From Granulicella sp. (GTDB lineage Bacteria > Acidobacteriota > Terriglobia > Terriglobales > Acidobacteriaceae), in contig DAIDKF010000009.1 in NCBI GenBank assembly GCA_027450185.1, positions 23,404 through 87,403 of the forward strand: a stretch of DNA of 64,000 bases, read 5' to 3'. Made by a program: the position numbers and the translations under genes. The notes below the pieces were generated by a model that searched no databases, had not been told where the DNA came from, and saw nothing but the letters and a program-made list of their open reading frames with translations. Every line of letters begins with the position of its first letter. Position 1 is the stretch's first letter. Below are positions 29,482 through 37,677 of this stretch, one piece after another.

Positions 29482-29979
29482 TTAGGCCGAGAAGCTTGAG
29501 CCGCAGCCGCAGGATTTTGTGCTGTTGGGGTTGATGAAGTTGAAGCCCTGGCGCATTAGCGTTTCTTCGAAGTCCAAGACCATTCCGGCTAGGTAGAGGA
29601 AGGACTTCGGGTCTACGAAGATGCGGACGGGCTTGGCTCCGCTGGGGTCGTTGGGGGTTTCGAGGCCCGCGCCGAAGATGAAGGTGCGGTCGCGCTCGCG
29701 GGGCTGGGTGTCGAAGCGGATGTTATAGCTGAGGCCGCTGCAGCCGCCGCCCTGAACGCCCACGCGGAGGCCGCCGGCGTCGGGCGAGATGCCTTCCTTG
29801 GCCATCGCGATGCGAATGCGCTTGAGGGCGTTTCTGGTGATCTCGATGGCAGCCTTGGCGCGTGGCTGCTGGCCTTCGGCGGTGAGCAGGGTCATGCCCG
29901 CGAAGGGGTCCTTCGGGGTGTCCGGCGCAGGGACGCTCATGGACTGGCTGGTGGTGGTCGAGATGGAGATCATGGACAT
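29482..29979 (-). CDS. iscA: A-type Fe-S carrier (IscA/ErpA/SufA family)
   Basis: 165 aa. The HesB domain occupies about residues 45-165 with the three conserved cysteines in GGGCSG and SCGCGSSF. It carries clusters from IscU to targets. The ~40-residue N-terminal extension rich in Ser/Thr/Pro is unusual for an A-type protein, and a shorter start (ATG in PFAGM or later) is possible. It follows iscU after a 250-base intergenic stretch with inverted repeats rather than the usual tight spacing. Confidence 0.9.
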   Translation of the reverse strand: MSMISISTTTSQSMSVPAPDTPKDPFAGMTLLTAEGQQPRAKAAIEITRNALKRIRIAMAKEGISPDAGGLRVGVQGGGCSGLSYNIRFDTQPRERDRTFIFGAGLETPNDPSGAKPVRIFVDPKSFLYLAGMVLDFEETLMRQGFNFINPNSTKSCGCGSSFSA

Positions 29980-30120
29980 AAGAGTTTGGCCGGTACCGCG
30001 GAGAGCAGGTTCATTTGCTGCGCTCGAAATGACAACCAGAGGAGCAAGCGCAGATACGGAGATCCTTCGTTTCGCTCTAGACGACAGAGAACAAAGATCG
30101 CCCGGCCGAGGCGGAGAAAA

Positions 30121-30211
30121 CCATCAACCGGTGCGCCAGCTACCAACGCGTTCGTCTGCCAGCCGGTTGATGAACACCCATCCATGATCGCCACGGCAGT
30201 CATGGATGGGG
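30121..30211. repeat. Nested inverted repeats between iscU and iscA
   Basis: Two stems occur in tandem. CATCAACCGG (30122-30131) pairs with CCGGTTGATG about 30 bases on. CCCATCCATGA (30177-30187) pairs perfectly with TCATGGATGGG (30200-30210) around a 12-base loop. They lie just 3' of iscU and could stabilise the iscRSU transcript or reduce readthrough into iscA. The remaining intergenic bases (29980-30120) show nothing I can name. Confidence 0.6.
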
Positions 30212-30231
30212 CTCCCTTGGGAGAAAGGAGG

Positions 30232-30651
30232 TTAGTGAGCGGCGACCGCTACTGCGGCTGCTTCGGCGACGCCGTTCTTCTGCTTCCAGTCGCCGATGGC
30301 GGCGCGAATCGCATCCTCGGCGAGCACGGAGCAGTGGATCTTGACTGGCGGCAGGGAGAGTTCCTTGACGATGTCCGTATTGGAGATGGAGAGAGCCTCG
30401 GCAACCGTTTTGCCCTTGACCCACTCGGTGGCGAGCGAGCTGGAGGCGATGGCCGAGCCGCAGCCGAAGGTCTTGAACTTCGCGTCTTCGATGACCTGCG
30501 TCTCTGGGTTGACGCGGATCTGGAGGCGCATGACGTCGCCGCACTCAGGTGCGCCGACGAGGCCAGTGCCAACTTCGGCTGAACTCTTGTCGAGCGTTCC
30601 GACGTTGCGGGGATGTTCGTAGTGATCGACTACCTTTTCGCTGTATGCCAT
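30232..30651 (-). CDS. iscU: Fe-S cluster scaffold protein IscU
   Basis: 139 aa, the usual IscU length. The three cluster cysteines are Cys37 (PECGDVM), Cys64 (TFGCGSA) and Cys107 (KIHCSV), with the conserved Asp39. The HscA-recognition motif LPPVK is present just before Cys107. It assembles [2Fe-2S]/[4Fe-4S] clusters using sulfur from IscS. It lies 94 bases downstream of iscS on the same strand. The C-terminus is Ala/Val-rich. Confidence 0.96.
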   Translation of the reverse strand: MAYSEKVVDHYEHPRNVGTLDKSSAEVGTGLVGAPECGDVMRLQIRVNPETQVIEDAKFKTFGCGSAIASSSLATEWVKGKTVAEALSISNTDIVKELSLPPVKIHCSVLAEDAIRAAIGDWKQKNGVAEAAAVAVAAH

Positions 30652-30745
30652 GGTGTGTGTCCCTCGTGTACTTGTTGGATGATGCTCCGGTGCGGTCTGA
30701 TGCGCCGGTTGAAACCTGGTCGCTCGCGAGCCGTGACCTTTGAAT

Positions 30746-32029
30746 CTAGTGCGCGGCCCACTCTATCTTTGAGAGGTCGATGCCTTCCTTGACCATCTCG
30801 TAGAGCGGCGAGAGTTCGCGCAGGTGTTGGACGACGTCGATGATCTTGTCGGCCACGTAGTCGACTTCGGCTTTGGTGTTGAAGCGGCCGAGACCGAAGC
30901 GGATGGAACTGTGGGCTACGTCGTCGCCCAGCCCGAGGGCCTTGAGGACGTAGCTGGGTTCGAGCGTCGCCGAGGTGCAGGCTGAGCCCGAGCTGACGGC
31001 GATGTCGTTGATGCCCATCAGAAGACTCTCGCCTTCGACATAGATGAAGCTCATGTTGAGGTTGCCGGGGAGATGATGCTCCATGTTGCCGTTCACCTGA
31101 ACATAGTCGAGTGCAGACTCCAGCTTGTTCCTGAGGTAGTCGCGCAGCTCGGCTTCACGTCTGGACTCGACTTCCATCTCTTCGCCGCAGATCTCGCAGG
31201 CCGCGCCGAGGCCGACGATGCCGGGGACGTTGAGGGTTCCTGAACGCATGCCGCGCTCATGGCCGCCGCCGTTGATCTGCTCGGCGAGCTGGACGCGGGG
31301 ATTGCGGCGGCGGACGTAGAGTGCGCCCACTCCCTTGGGGCCGTACAGCTTGTGACCGCTGATGCTCATGAGGTCGATGTTGTCGGTGAGGACGTTGACC
31401 GGAATCTTGCCGACGGCCTGCACGGCGTCGCAATGGAAGATAATGCCGTTGTCATGACAGAGCTTGCCGATGGCCTGCACGGGCTGAATGACGCCGATCT
31501 CGTTGTTGGCGTACATGATGGAGACCAGGATGGTCTTGTCGGGACCGTCGGTGACGATGGCGCGCTGGAGGTCATCGAGGTCGATGAGGCCGTCGGCCAT
31601 GACGGGAAGATAGGTGACGCGGAAGCCGGACTTCTCCAGACGCTTGCAAGTGTCCAGCGTAGCCTTGTGCTCGGTGACCTGGGTGATGATGTGGTTGCCA
31701 CGCTCGCGGTACATCTCGGCAGCGCCCTTGATGGCGAGGTTGGTGCTCTCGGTGGCGCCGGAGGTGAAGATGACCTCCTTGGCGGTGGCGCCGATGAGGC
31801 GGGCGATCTGTTCGCGAGCCTTCTCGACACCCTGCTCGGCTTCCCAGCCAAAGGAGTGGTTCCGTGAAGCCGCATTGCCGAAGATGCCCGTGAGGTAGGG
31901 CATCATGGCCTCGAGCACGCGTGGGTCGAGCGGGGTCGTCGCGTGATTGTCCATGTAGATGGGCAGCTTGACGCCAGGGGGGAGAGGATGGGTCGACTGG
32001 GTGACGTTCATTCCGAGGGTTTCAGCCAT
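30746..32029 (-). CDS. iscS: Cysteine desulfurase IscS
   Basis: 427 aa PLP enzyme. The PLP Lys is in [12 protein letters not shown], and the mobile active-site Cys in [17 protein letters not shown]. The N-terminal motif is [19 protein letters not shown]. It removes sulfur from cysteine for IscU. A ~20-residue extension precedes the fold. ATG 32029 has AGGAG 10 bases upstream; a longer open frame reaching 32320 overlaps iscR and is not coding. It follows iscR by 88 bases containing a heptameric repeat. Confidence 0.96.
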   Translation of the reverse strand: MAETLGMNVTQSTHPLPPGVKLPIYMDNHATTPLDPRVLEAMMPYLTGIFGNAASRNHSFGWEAEQGVEKAREQIARLIGATAKEVIFTSGATESTNLAIKGAAEMYRERGNHIITQVTEHKATLDTCKRLEKSGFRVTYLPVMADGLIDLDDLQRAIVTDGPDKTILVSIMYANNEIGVIQPVQAIGKLCHDNGIIFHCDAVQAVGKIPVNVLTDNIDLMSISGHKLYGPKGVGALYVRRRNPRVQLAEQINGGGHERGMRSGTLNVPGIVGLGAACEICGEEMEVESRREAELRDYLRNKLESALDYVQVNGNMEHHLPGNLNMSFIYVEGESLLMGINDIAVSSGSACTSATLEPSYVLKALGLGDDVAHSSIRFGLGRFNTKAEVDYVADKIIDVVQHLRELSPLYEMVKEGIDLSKIEWAAH

Positions 32030-32066
32030 GATGTTCTTGCTCCTAAAAGGGTCGCGCTGCGCGCTG

Positions 32067-32094
32067 GTTCTCAGTTGTCCGTTCTCCGCTTTCG
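32067..32094. repeat. Four tandem degenerate heptamers between iscR and iscS
   Basis: GTTCTCA, GTTGTCC, GTTCTCC and GCTTTCG (28 bp) lie in the iscR-iscS spacer. The first unit is identical to the hscB-associated heptamer. Confidence 0.75.
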
Positions 32095-32117
32095 TGAAAA
32101 TACTGAGAACGTTGATG

Positions 32118-32606
32118 CTAACGTTCGATGCTGACCAGGCCGCCTGCCATTGCTGCGGGGAGGTGGTCTGCGGGTTCGGTGAGATCGGCGACGCTGATGC
32201 CGGAAAGCAGTGTGGTGATGCTGTCGTTGACCTTGCGCAACGGTTCTTTGATGGTGCAGTGGCCGGCGAGGTCGCAAGCTCCGTGAATGGTGATGCAACT
32301 GGTGATGAAGAGGGGGCCATCTATGGCGCGGATGACCTCAAACGTGGAGATGTCTGCCGCAGAGCGGGCCAGGGCGTAGCCGCCATTGGTGCCGGCGTGG
32401 GAGACAAGGAGACCGGCGCGGGCTAGAGTCTGGAGGATCTTGGCGAGCAGTTGCGGAGGAATGTGATAGGCCTCGGCGATGTCCTTGGCGGAGCGGGCGC
32501 CGGAGAGATTGAGGTCAGCACCGGCCTGCTCGGCGAGGATGGCCTGCTCGGCGAGATATTTCAGGGCCATGAGGCCGTAGTCCGCTTTTTTTGTAAGCCT
32601 TAGCAT
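32118..32606 (-). CDS. iscR: Rrf2-family regulator IscR
   Basis: 162 aa from ATG 32606 ([12 protein letters not shown], the family start); a GTG at 32627 would add seven residues, and neither has a clear ribosome-binding site. A winged helix ([21 protein letters not shown]) is followed by [10 protein letters not shown] and a three-cysteine cluster site [14 protein letters not shown] typical of Fe-S-sensing IscR. It would repress the isc operon when its [2Fe-2S] cluster is loaded. It is the first gene of iscRSU and divergent from the pgsA-like gene. Confidence 0.93.
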   Translation of the reverse strand: MLRLTKKADYGLMALKYLAEQAILAEQAGADLNLSGARSAKDIAEAYHIPPQLLAKILQTLARAGLLVSHAGTNGGYALARSAADISTFEVIRAIDGPLFITSCITIHGACDLAGHCTIKEPLRKVNDSITTLLSGISVADLTEPADHLPAAMAGGLVSIER

Positions 32607-32665
32607 GGGTGTGTTGGGGGAGAGCACGGCGCGGAGGAGGAGCAGCGTGGACTTCCGCCAAAATC

Positions 32666-32707
32666 AGTGTACGGAATCGCGCGACTGGAAGCAAGACCAA
32701 AATGGTC
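32666..32707 (-). promoter_or_regulatory. Candidate iscR promoter with adjacent palindrome
   Basis: On the minus strand TTGCTT (32694-32689) and TACACT (32671-32666) are separated by exactly 17 bases. Just upstream of the -35, GACCAAAATGGTC (32695-32707) is a perfect palindrome with a three-base centre that could bind a regulator. The start point would be near 32659, giving a leader of about 50 bases to the ATG. Confidence 0.5.
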
Positions 32708-32794
32708 GTAGATTGAGAGGATGGGTTTCGCACGGGAAAATCGGCTAACATGGGCTATCCCCGGACGTGACGTCCCAGCGGTTTTTGAGCGTTT

Positions 32795-33379
32795 GTGAGT
32801 GCCTTGAGACAATTCCGTGCCGCACCCAACCTGCTGACAATGCTGCGGTTGTTTGTGCTGCCGTTTCTGGTGATTACGATCCTGAACCGGCACTGGGGAC
32901 TGGCGTTTGCGCTGCTGTGGGTGGCCGGGGTGAGTGATGGGCTGGATGGGTTGCTGGCGCGGGCGTTGCAGCAGCGCACCAAACTGGGCCAGTACCTGGA
33001 CCCGATTGCGGATAAATTGCTGCTGAGCACGATGTTCGTAGTGTTGACGCACGTGGGAGCGATTCCGCGCTATGTGACGGTGCTGGTGCTGAGCAGGGAT
33101 ATTGGAATCCTGCTCATCGCGACCCTGCTGTTTGCGACCAATACGCTGCGGAACTTTGAGCCGAGCAAACTGGGAAAACTGAATACGCTGCTGCAGATTC
33201 TGGGCGTGCTGACGGTGATGACGTGCGAGGTGATTCCGCGGTCGGGACTGGGAGATCTGCGGACGTTGTTGCTATGGACGATTGCGGGATTAGCGCCGGT
33301 ATCGGCTGCGGAGTATGCGTGGATCGTGATCCGGCGGATGTCGGAACCGGTGCCGGTGGTGGCGCCGCCGCAGGGATAG
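32795..33379 (+). CDS. CDP-alcohol phosphatidyltransferase family protein
   Basis: 194 aa membrane enzyme with about six helices. The full signature D-x2-DG-x2-AR-x8-G-x3-D-x3-D is present in DGLDGLLAR and LGQYLDPIADK. It would transfer a phosphatidyl group from CDP-diacylglycerol, most likely to glycerol 3-phosphate (PgsA-like) or to another alcohol; the alcohol cannot be decided from the motif. The start is GTG 32795. The C-terminus is Val/Pro-rich. Confidence 0.88.
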   Translation: MSALRQFRAAPNLLTMLRLFVLPFLVITILNRHWGLAFALLWVAGVSDGLDGLLARALQQRTKLGQYLDPIADKLLLSTMFVVLTHVGAIPRYVTVLVLSRDIGILLIATLLFATNTLRNFEPSKLGKLNTLLQILGVLTVMTCEVIPRSGLGDLRTLLLWTIAGLAPVSAAEYAWIVIRRMSEPVPVVAPPQG

Positions 33380-33425
33380 GTTGCAGCAGAGGCGGGAGTC
33401 AAGATACACTGAAAAGACGCACCAG

Positions 33426-33502
33426 AGGCGCGTAGCTCAGTTGGTTAGAGCGCTACCTTGACACGGTAGAGGTCAGCGGTTCGAATCCGCTCGTGCCTAC
33501 CA
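33426..33502 (+). tRNA. tRNA-Val (anticodon GAC), CCA encoded
   Basis: The acceptor arms AGGCGCG and CGTGCCT pair with one G-U. The D arm is GCTC...GAGC. The anticodon arm CTACC-TTGACAC-GGTAG puts GAC at the centre of a seven-base loop. The T arm is CAGCG-GTTCGAATC-CGCTG, and the 3' ACCA is encoded. GAC reads GUC/GUU valine codons. Confidence 0.96.
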
Positions 33503-33631
33503 CTCACCCCATCGCCGGAAGTTTCGACTTTCAACGCAGTTTGGGATCAAGAGACCGAGCAAGGGTCGTTGATACGCGTGGAGTTCTCTGGAGACATGCG
33601 GAACAAGGTCTGATCTATTGGGAGTGATGTC

Positions 33632-33826
33632 ATGGCACAGGTATGTGAGCTTTGCGGCAAGGGACCGCAGTTTGGGAACAACATCTCGCACGCGAACAAC
33701 GTAACTCGTCGGCGGTGGAACCCGAATCTTCAGTCGGTGAAGGCCGCGGCGCCGTCGGGCGGCGGGACCAGGCGGGTCAAGGTCTGCACCGGTTGCATCA
33801 AGAGCGGCAAGGTTGTTAAGGGCTAA
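33632..33826 (+). CDS. rpmB: Ribosomal protein bL28
   Basis: 64 aa. It starts [22 protein letters not shown] and has the second zinc-binding pair CTGC near the end, so it is the Cys4 zinc-containing (C+) form of L28. It has the standard length and stands as a single gene after tRNA-Val. A heptameric repeat begins five bases after the stop, followed by a strong bidirectional terminator. Confidence 0.97.
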   Translation: MAQVCELCGKGPQFGNNISHANNVTRRRWNPNLQSVKAAAPSGGGTRRVKVCTGCIKSGKVVKG

Positions 33827-33830
33827 GAGC

Positions 33831-33858
33831 AGGAAACGGGAGACAGGGAGTAGCGAGT
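33831..33858. repeat. Four tandem degenerate heptamers just 3' of rpmB
   Basis: AGGAAAC, GGGAGAC, AGGGAGT and AGCGAGT (28 bp) on the plus strand; the complementary strand is pyrimidine-rich like the other arrays. The array begins five bases after the rpmB stop. Confidence 0.65.
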
Positions 33859-33908
33859 GGCCTTGAAGGCTGCTACGCCCGGCTTCTTGCATCCGTATAA
33901 AGAGTAAA

Positions 33909-33941
33909 AAGGGCTCCGGTTCTATCGCGACCGGAGCCCTT
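33909..33941. terminator. Bidirectional intrinsic terminator between rpmB and msrB
   Basis: AAGGGCTCCGGT and ACCGGAGCCCTT form a perfect 12-bp stem with a 9-base loop. T-rich sequence follows on the plus strand (TGTGTTTTC) and TTTTAC follows on the minus strand, so it can serve both convergent genes. Confidence 0.9.
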
Positions 33942-33959
33942 GTGTTTTCTGCTGCTGCC

Positions 33960-34358
33960 CTACTTCTCGTCCTCGAATTTGAGGGAGGCGGAGTTGATGC
34001 AGTAGCGCTGGCCGGTGGGGTTGGGGCCGTCGGGGAAGACGTGGCCGAGATGGCCGCCGCAGGTGGCGCAGGTGACTTCGATACGATGCATGCCAAGGGT
34101 GTGGTCTTCCTGGAGTTCGACGGAGTCCCTGGCGATCGTGTCGAAGAAGCTGGGCCAGCCGCAGCCGGATTCGAACTTGGTGTCAGATTTGAAGAGCGGG
34201 GCTCCACAGGCGGCGCAGTGGTAGAAGCCGTCAGCATGGTGATTGGTGAGGGCGCCGGTGAAGGGGCGTTCGGTGCCCTTCTCGCGTAGAACGTGGTACT
34301 GCTCGGGGGTGAGTTGGGCGCGCCACTCGGCGTCGGTTTTTTCAAGCTTGGCAGGCAT
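33960..34358 (-). CDS. msrB: Peptide methionine-(R)-S-oxide reductase MsrB
   Basis: 132 aa. Zinc is held by two CxxC pairs ([10 protein letters not shown] and [12 protein letters not shown]). The catalytic Cys is in [13 protein letters not shown], and GCGWPSFFD is the substrate-binding segment. It repairs oxidised methionine in cytoplasmic proteins (no signal peptide). It is a single gene, convergent with rpmB and sharing its terminator. Confidence 0.96.
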   Translation of the reverse strand: MPAKLEKTDAEWRAQLTPEQYHVLREKGTERPFTGALTNHHADGFYHCAACGAPLFKSDTKFESGCGWPSFFDTIARDSVELQEDHTLGMHRIEVTCATCGGHLGHVFPDGPNPTGQRYCINSASLKFEDEK

Positions 34359-34470
34359 GGAGACTCCTTCGGAACGTTAGATGCTTTGGGGATGGGCGCG
34401 ATGCGGCGATGTCGTCGCCAGCCCACGATCGCAGAAGCGGGATGCAGGGACCACGGTGGGGGATTGGAGG

Positions 34471-35715
34471 CTAGCCAGAAGCACGCGCCATCTCCTGCCT
34501 CACCCTCTCCATCGTCTCCGCATAAAACGCCAGGTTATGAATCGAGTTCAGCGTAGCCCCCAACTGCTCGCCGCTCGCCACCAAATGCCGCAGGTACGCC
34601 CGCGTATACCGCTGGCACACCATACACGCACACCCCTCGTCGATCGGCCGCTGATCTTCGGCATTCTCCAGCTTCTTCACATTCAGGCGCACCACGGCAC
34701 TGCTGCGGTCCTTCGGGTCCTCGCGCCTGAAGACCAGCCCATGCCGCCCGGCGCGCGTGGGCAGCACGCAGTCCATCATGTCCACGCCCATGCGCGCGTA
34801 CTCCTCAATCTCATCCGGGTACCCCACGCCCATCACATAGCGCGGCCTGTCCCTGGGCAGCAGCTCCAGCGTCAGCGCAATCATCTCGCGCGTCACCTCG
34901 CGTGGCTCGCCCACCGCCAGCCCGCCAATCGCATACCCCGGCAAGTCCATCTCCACCAGCCGCAGCGCGCTCTCCCGCCTCAAATCCGCATACATCCCGC
35001 CCTGCACAATCCCAAACAGCGCCTGATGCTTTCCCTCAAGCCCCGGCGCCTTTCTCCCCCATTCCCCATTCCCTATCCCCTCGCGCGCCCACGGAACTTC
35101 ATGCCGATGCTCCATCCAGTACGCGCGCGACCGCTCTGCCCACGCATGGGTCAGGGCCATCGACTCCCGCGTCCGCTCCCAGCTCGCCGGCGTCTCCACG
35201 CACTCATCGAAGACCATCATCACGTCCGCTCCCAGCGCAATCTGCACCTCCATCGAGTGCTCCGGAGAGAAGAAGTGTTTACTCCCGTCGATGTGCGACC
35301 GGAACTCCACCCCATCGGCCGAGATCTTCCGCAACTTGGCCAGCGAGAACACCTGGAAGCCGCCCGAATCCGTCAGCATCGGCCGCTCCCAGCTCATAAA
35401 CCGATGCACACCCCCCATCCGCCGGATCAGCTCATGGCCGGGCCGCAGATACAGGTGATATGTGTTCGCCAGGATGATCTCCGCACCAGTCCCAACCTCC
35501 GGCGTCCCATCCGGGTGCCCCGCATCTCGCATCCGAGATGTGGGTTTCGCGACCGTCCCAATCTTCTCCAGCACACCCTGCTCGACGGCCTTGACGGTCG
35601 CCGCCGTCCCCACCGGCATAAACACCGGCGTCTGCACCACCCCATGCGGCAGCTCCAGCTCCGCTCTTCGCCCACCGCCCGCACTGGTTGCCGCAATCTG
35701 AAACAAAAAGGACAT
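34471..35715 (-). CDS. tgt: tRNA-guanine transglycosylase (queuosine pathway) with an insertion
   Basis: 414 aa. The catalytic Asp regions (LTDSGGFQVFSL and GIVQGGMYADLR), the tRNA-binding GRHGLVF and the zinc site C-x-C-x2-C...H (CACMVC...HNLAFY) are all present. It exchanges G34 for preQ1 in Asn, Asp, His and Tyr tRNAs. Between the helix LTHAWAERSRAYW and QALFGIVQGG there are about 20 extra residues (around REGIGNGEWGRKAPGLE) compared with typical Tgt, encoded by a heptameric DNA repeat. The active site should be intact. Confidence 0.95.
   Translation of the reverse strand: MSFLFQIAATSAGGGRRAELELPHGVVQTPVFMPVGTAATVKAVEQGVLEKIGTVAKPTSRMRDAGHPDGTPEVGTGAEIILANTYHLYLRPGHELIRRMGGVHRFMSWERPMLTDSGGFQVFSLAKLRKISADGVEFRSHIDGSKHFFSPEHSMEVQIALGADVMMVFDECVETPASWERTRESMALTHAWAERSRAYWMEHRHEVPWAREGIGNGEWGRKAPGLEGKHQALFGIVQGGMYADLRRESALRLVEMDLPGYAIGGLAVGEPREVTREMIALTLELLPRDRPRYVMGVGYPDEIEEYARMGVDMMDCVLPTRAGRHGLVFRREDPKDRSSAVVRLNVKKLENAEDQRPIDEGCACMVCQRYTRAYLRHLVASGEQLGATLNSIHNLAFYAETMERVRQEMARASG
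35057..35084. repeat. Four tandem heptamers inside tgt
   Basis: CCCCATT, CCCCATT, CCCTATC and CCCTCGC (28 bp) lie within the tgt reading frame and encode part of the extra loop. This is the only copy of the heptamer class found inside a gene. Confidence 0.75.
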
Positions 35716-35776
35716 CGCCCCTCATTGTAGAGGCACACCCCTTCCGCACTCGATTTCGCCGGGTACTCCCAGTTCC

Positions 35777-36583
35777 CTACTCATGCCCCGCCGGCGGCGT
35801 TGGCGGCATCGGCGGCATAGGCGGCATAGGCGGCATCGGCGGCATCGGAGCTCTCCCGCCCATCCTACCCAACCTGCCCAGGTCCGCCAGCGACCCCTTG
35901 CCGCTCATATGAATGAACGTCAACTCCTTCGGTTCCACCGTCATGATCACCATCTCATTGCCGCCGTCATTGGGCAGAGCCCGGCTGCAGATATCGGTCG
36001 ACTCCCCCGTCCGGCTCTCATACGTGTGGATGAAGCAGTTCCAGTTACCCGACTTCAGCTTCTCCCGATACGCCTCCACATCGGCCATGTTGTACATCCC
36101 CACCCTGGGATACGTATAGCTCCGCACCACCATGAAGTTCATCTTGTGCGCCACATCGCCGCCGTGCCTGCCCGTCACCATTCCCAGCATGTCCGGTCCC
36201 AGGTTCACATTCGTCACATCGCTTGCTCCATTGGCAAACTTCTCCGTCCCCGCAAACAGCTCATCCTTCACCTGCGGGTCCCCAACGGTCATCATCGCTG
36301 CCTGCATCAACGCTCCGTGCGCCAGCATCTGCGCCTGCATCTCCACTCCACGCGCCATCATCGCCGCCTGCATCGGAGCCATCATCCCTTCCATCTTCGC
36401 TTGCAGCGGAAGCATCTCTGCCTGAAGCTTCGCCTGCTCCTTCGCCATCTGCGCCTGCATTTGTGCCTGCATCTGCCCCAACTGTGCGCTATCCAGCGTC
36501 GTCTGCGCGCCGCCTGCAGCAACCATCATCGCTGCAACTCCCGCAAGCATTCCCGTCCGCATCCATCCGTTCATCATTCTCAT
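35777..36583 (-). CDS. Secreted Met/Gln-rich protein with DUF4252-like C-terminal domain
   Basis: 268 aa from ATG 36583 (AAGGAG 6 bases upstream). A signal peptide ends near AAGGA-QT. Residues about 30-100 are a long helix rich in Met, Gln and Ala (repeats of MQAQM, MMAPMQAAMMA). The following domain (FKLKSGNW-like NWNCFIHTYESRTGES, then MVIMTVEPKELTFIHMSGKGSLADLG) resembles DUF4252. The tail is a (PPM)n repeat encoded by 9-base DNA repeats. It follows the sigma/anti-sigma pair, as DUF4252 genes often do. Metal binding by the Met cluster is only a guess. Confidence 0.75.
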   Translation of the reverse strand: MRMMNGWMRTGMLAGVAAMMVAAGGAQTTLDSAQLGQMQAQMQAQMAKEQAKLQAEMLPLQAKMEGMMAPMQAAMMARGVEMQAQMLAHGALMQAAMMTVGDPQVKDELFAGTEKFANGASDVTNVNLGPDMLGMVTGRHGGDVAHKMNFMVVRSYTYPRVGMYNMADVEAYREKLKSGNWNCFIHTYESRTGESTDICSRALPNDGGNEMVIMTVEPKELTFIHMSGKGSLADLGRLGRMGGRAPMPPMPPMPPMPPMPPTPPAGHE

Positions 36584-36624
36584 CTCGATCTCCTTCCGTC
36601 CTTCATCTCGCAAACTCGCCAACC

Positions 36625-37080
36625 CTACTCGCCTAAATTCAATCCCGCCCGCTGCAACTGCTCCCGGGTCTGCGCCAGCGCCCGATCCGTAACCCGCACC
36701 GCCGCATCAAACTGCTCATTGGCCGCAGCCGCCTGCGCCGCGCGCTCCCGCCGCAGATGAATCTGCTCCGCCCCAAACATTCCCAGCGCCAGCGCTGCCG
36801 CAATCGCCCCGCCCATCCACGCCTGCATCCGCACCGGCCACCTCCGCGGCTGCATCGCCACCACTCCGGGTGCCCCAGGCCTCGCTTCTGAGACCTGGGC
36901 CGGCGCTGCACCCATCCCTGCTGCCCCGTTCATAACCATTCCATCCTCATGCATCGGAGCCGCACACGCCCGTCCCACCACCTTTTCCGCAAACCCTTCC
37001 GGCGCATCGACCCGCCGCAGCGCCTTCGTCAACGCCCGCTCCAACTCATCCATCTCCACATCCATCTCCTGCTCGCTCAT
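36625..37080 (-). CDS. Probable membrane anti-sigma factor
   Basis: 151 aa. The N-terminal half is cytoplasmic with an acidic helix (MDELERALTKALRRVDAPEGFAEKVV). One transmembrane segment lies at about 88-108 (WMGGAIAAALALGMFGAEQI), and a short periplasmic coiled part follows. There is no zinc HxxxCxxC motif. Its start overlaps the ECF sigma stop as ATGA. The anti-sigma role is inferred from architecture and position. Confidence 0.75.
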   Translation of the reverse strand: MSEQEMDVEMDELERALTKALRRVDAPEGFAEKVVGRACAAPMHEDGMVMNGAAGMGAAPAQVSEARPGAPGVVAMQPRRWPVRMQAWMGGAIAAALALGMFGAEQIHLRRERAAQAAAANEQFDAAVRVTDRALAQTREQLQRAGLNLGE

Positions 37081-37616
37081 CGCAAATACTCCTTCATCGT
37101 CACCGCGGCCTTCCGTCGCAACAACTGCAAGCCGCGTTGCAGATGACTCTTCACCGTCGCCACCGGCTGTCCCAGCAGCGTCGCGATCTCATCCGGCGAC
37201 ATCTCCTCCTGGTAGCGCAGCACCACCGCCACCCGCAGCGCCTCCGGCAGCGCCTGCAACAACTCCTCCAGCCGCGCCACCACGGCCGCGTTCACTGCAG
37301 ACCCGTCGCCCGCCGCGCCGTCAAACCCATGCGCCTCTTCCACAAACTCCTCTGCCGCAGCCTCCGGCCTCACCGTTCGCCGCCGCAGAGCGTCTGTCGC
37401 CCGATGCACGGTCACGCGCCGCAGCCAGAACCGCACATGTTCATCGCTCCCCAGCCCATCGCCCGCCCGGTACAGCTCCAGAAACGCATCCTGCGCCACC
37501 TCTTCGGCAGCTCCGTACTCGCCTGTCACGCGCAGCGCCAGCGAGAACACCATTCGCTGATGCGTCTCCACCAGTCTCCGAAAATCTCCTGCATCCATGG
37601 TTATTCGCGCGCTCAC
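37077..37616 (-). CDS. ECF RNA polymerase sigma factor
   Basis: 179 aa. Region 2 includes QRMVFSLALRVTGEYGAAEEVAQDAFLELYRA and the -10-recognition part RFWLRRVTVHRATDALRRR. Region 4 is LPEALRVAVVLRYQEEMSPDEIATLLGQPVATVKSHLQRGL. The start is GTG 37616; an in-frame ATG at 37598 is an alternative. It directs expression of an unknown regulon, probably including its own operon with the anti-sigma and DUF4252-like genes. Confidence 0.93.
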   Translation of the reverse strand: MSARITMDAGDFRRLVETHQRMVFSLALRVTGEYGAAEEVAQDAFLELYRAGDGLGSDEHVRFWLRRVTVHRATDALRRRTVRPEAAAEEFVEEAHGFDGAAGDGSAVNAAVVARLEELLQALPEALRVAVVLRYQEEMSPDEIATLLGQPVATVKSHLQRGLQLLRRKAAVTMKEYLR

Positions 37617-37677
37617 TCACCTATACGCACGCGCCCACCCCGCGGAATGCAAAATCTTCACGCAGCCCCAAAAATTT

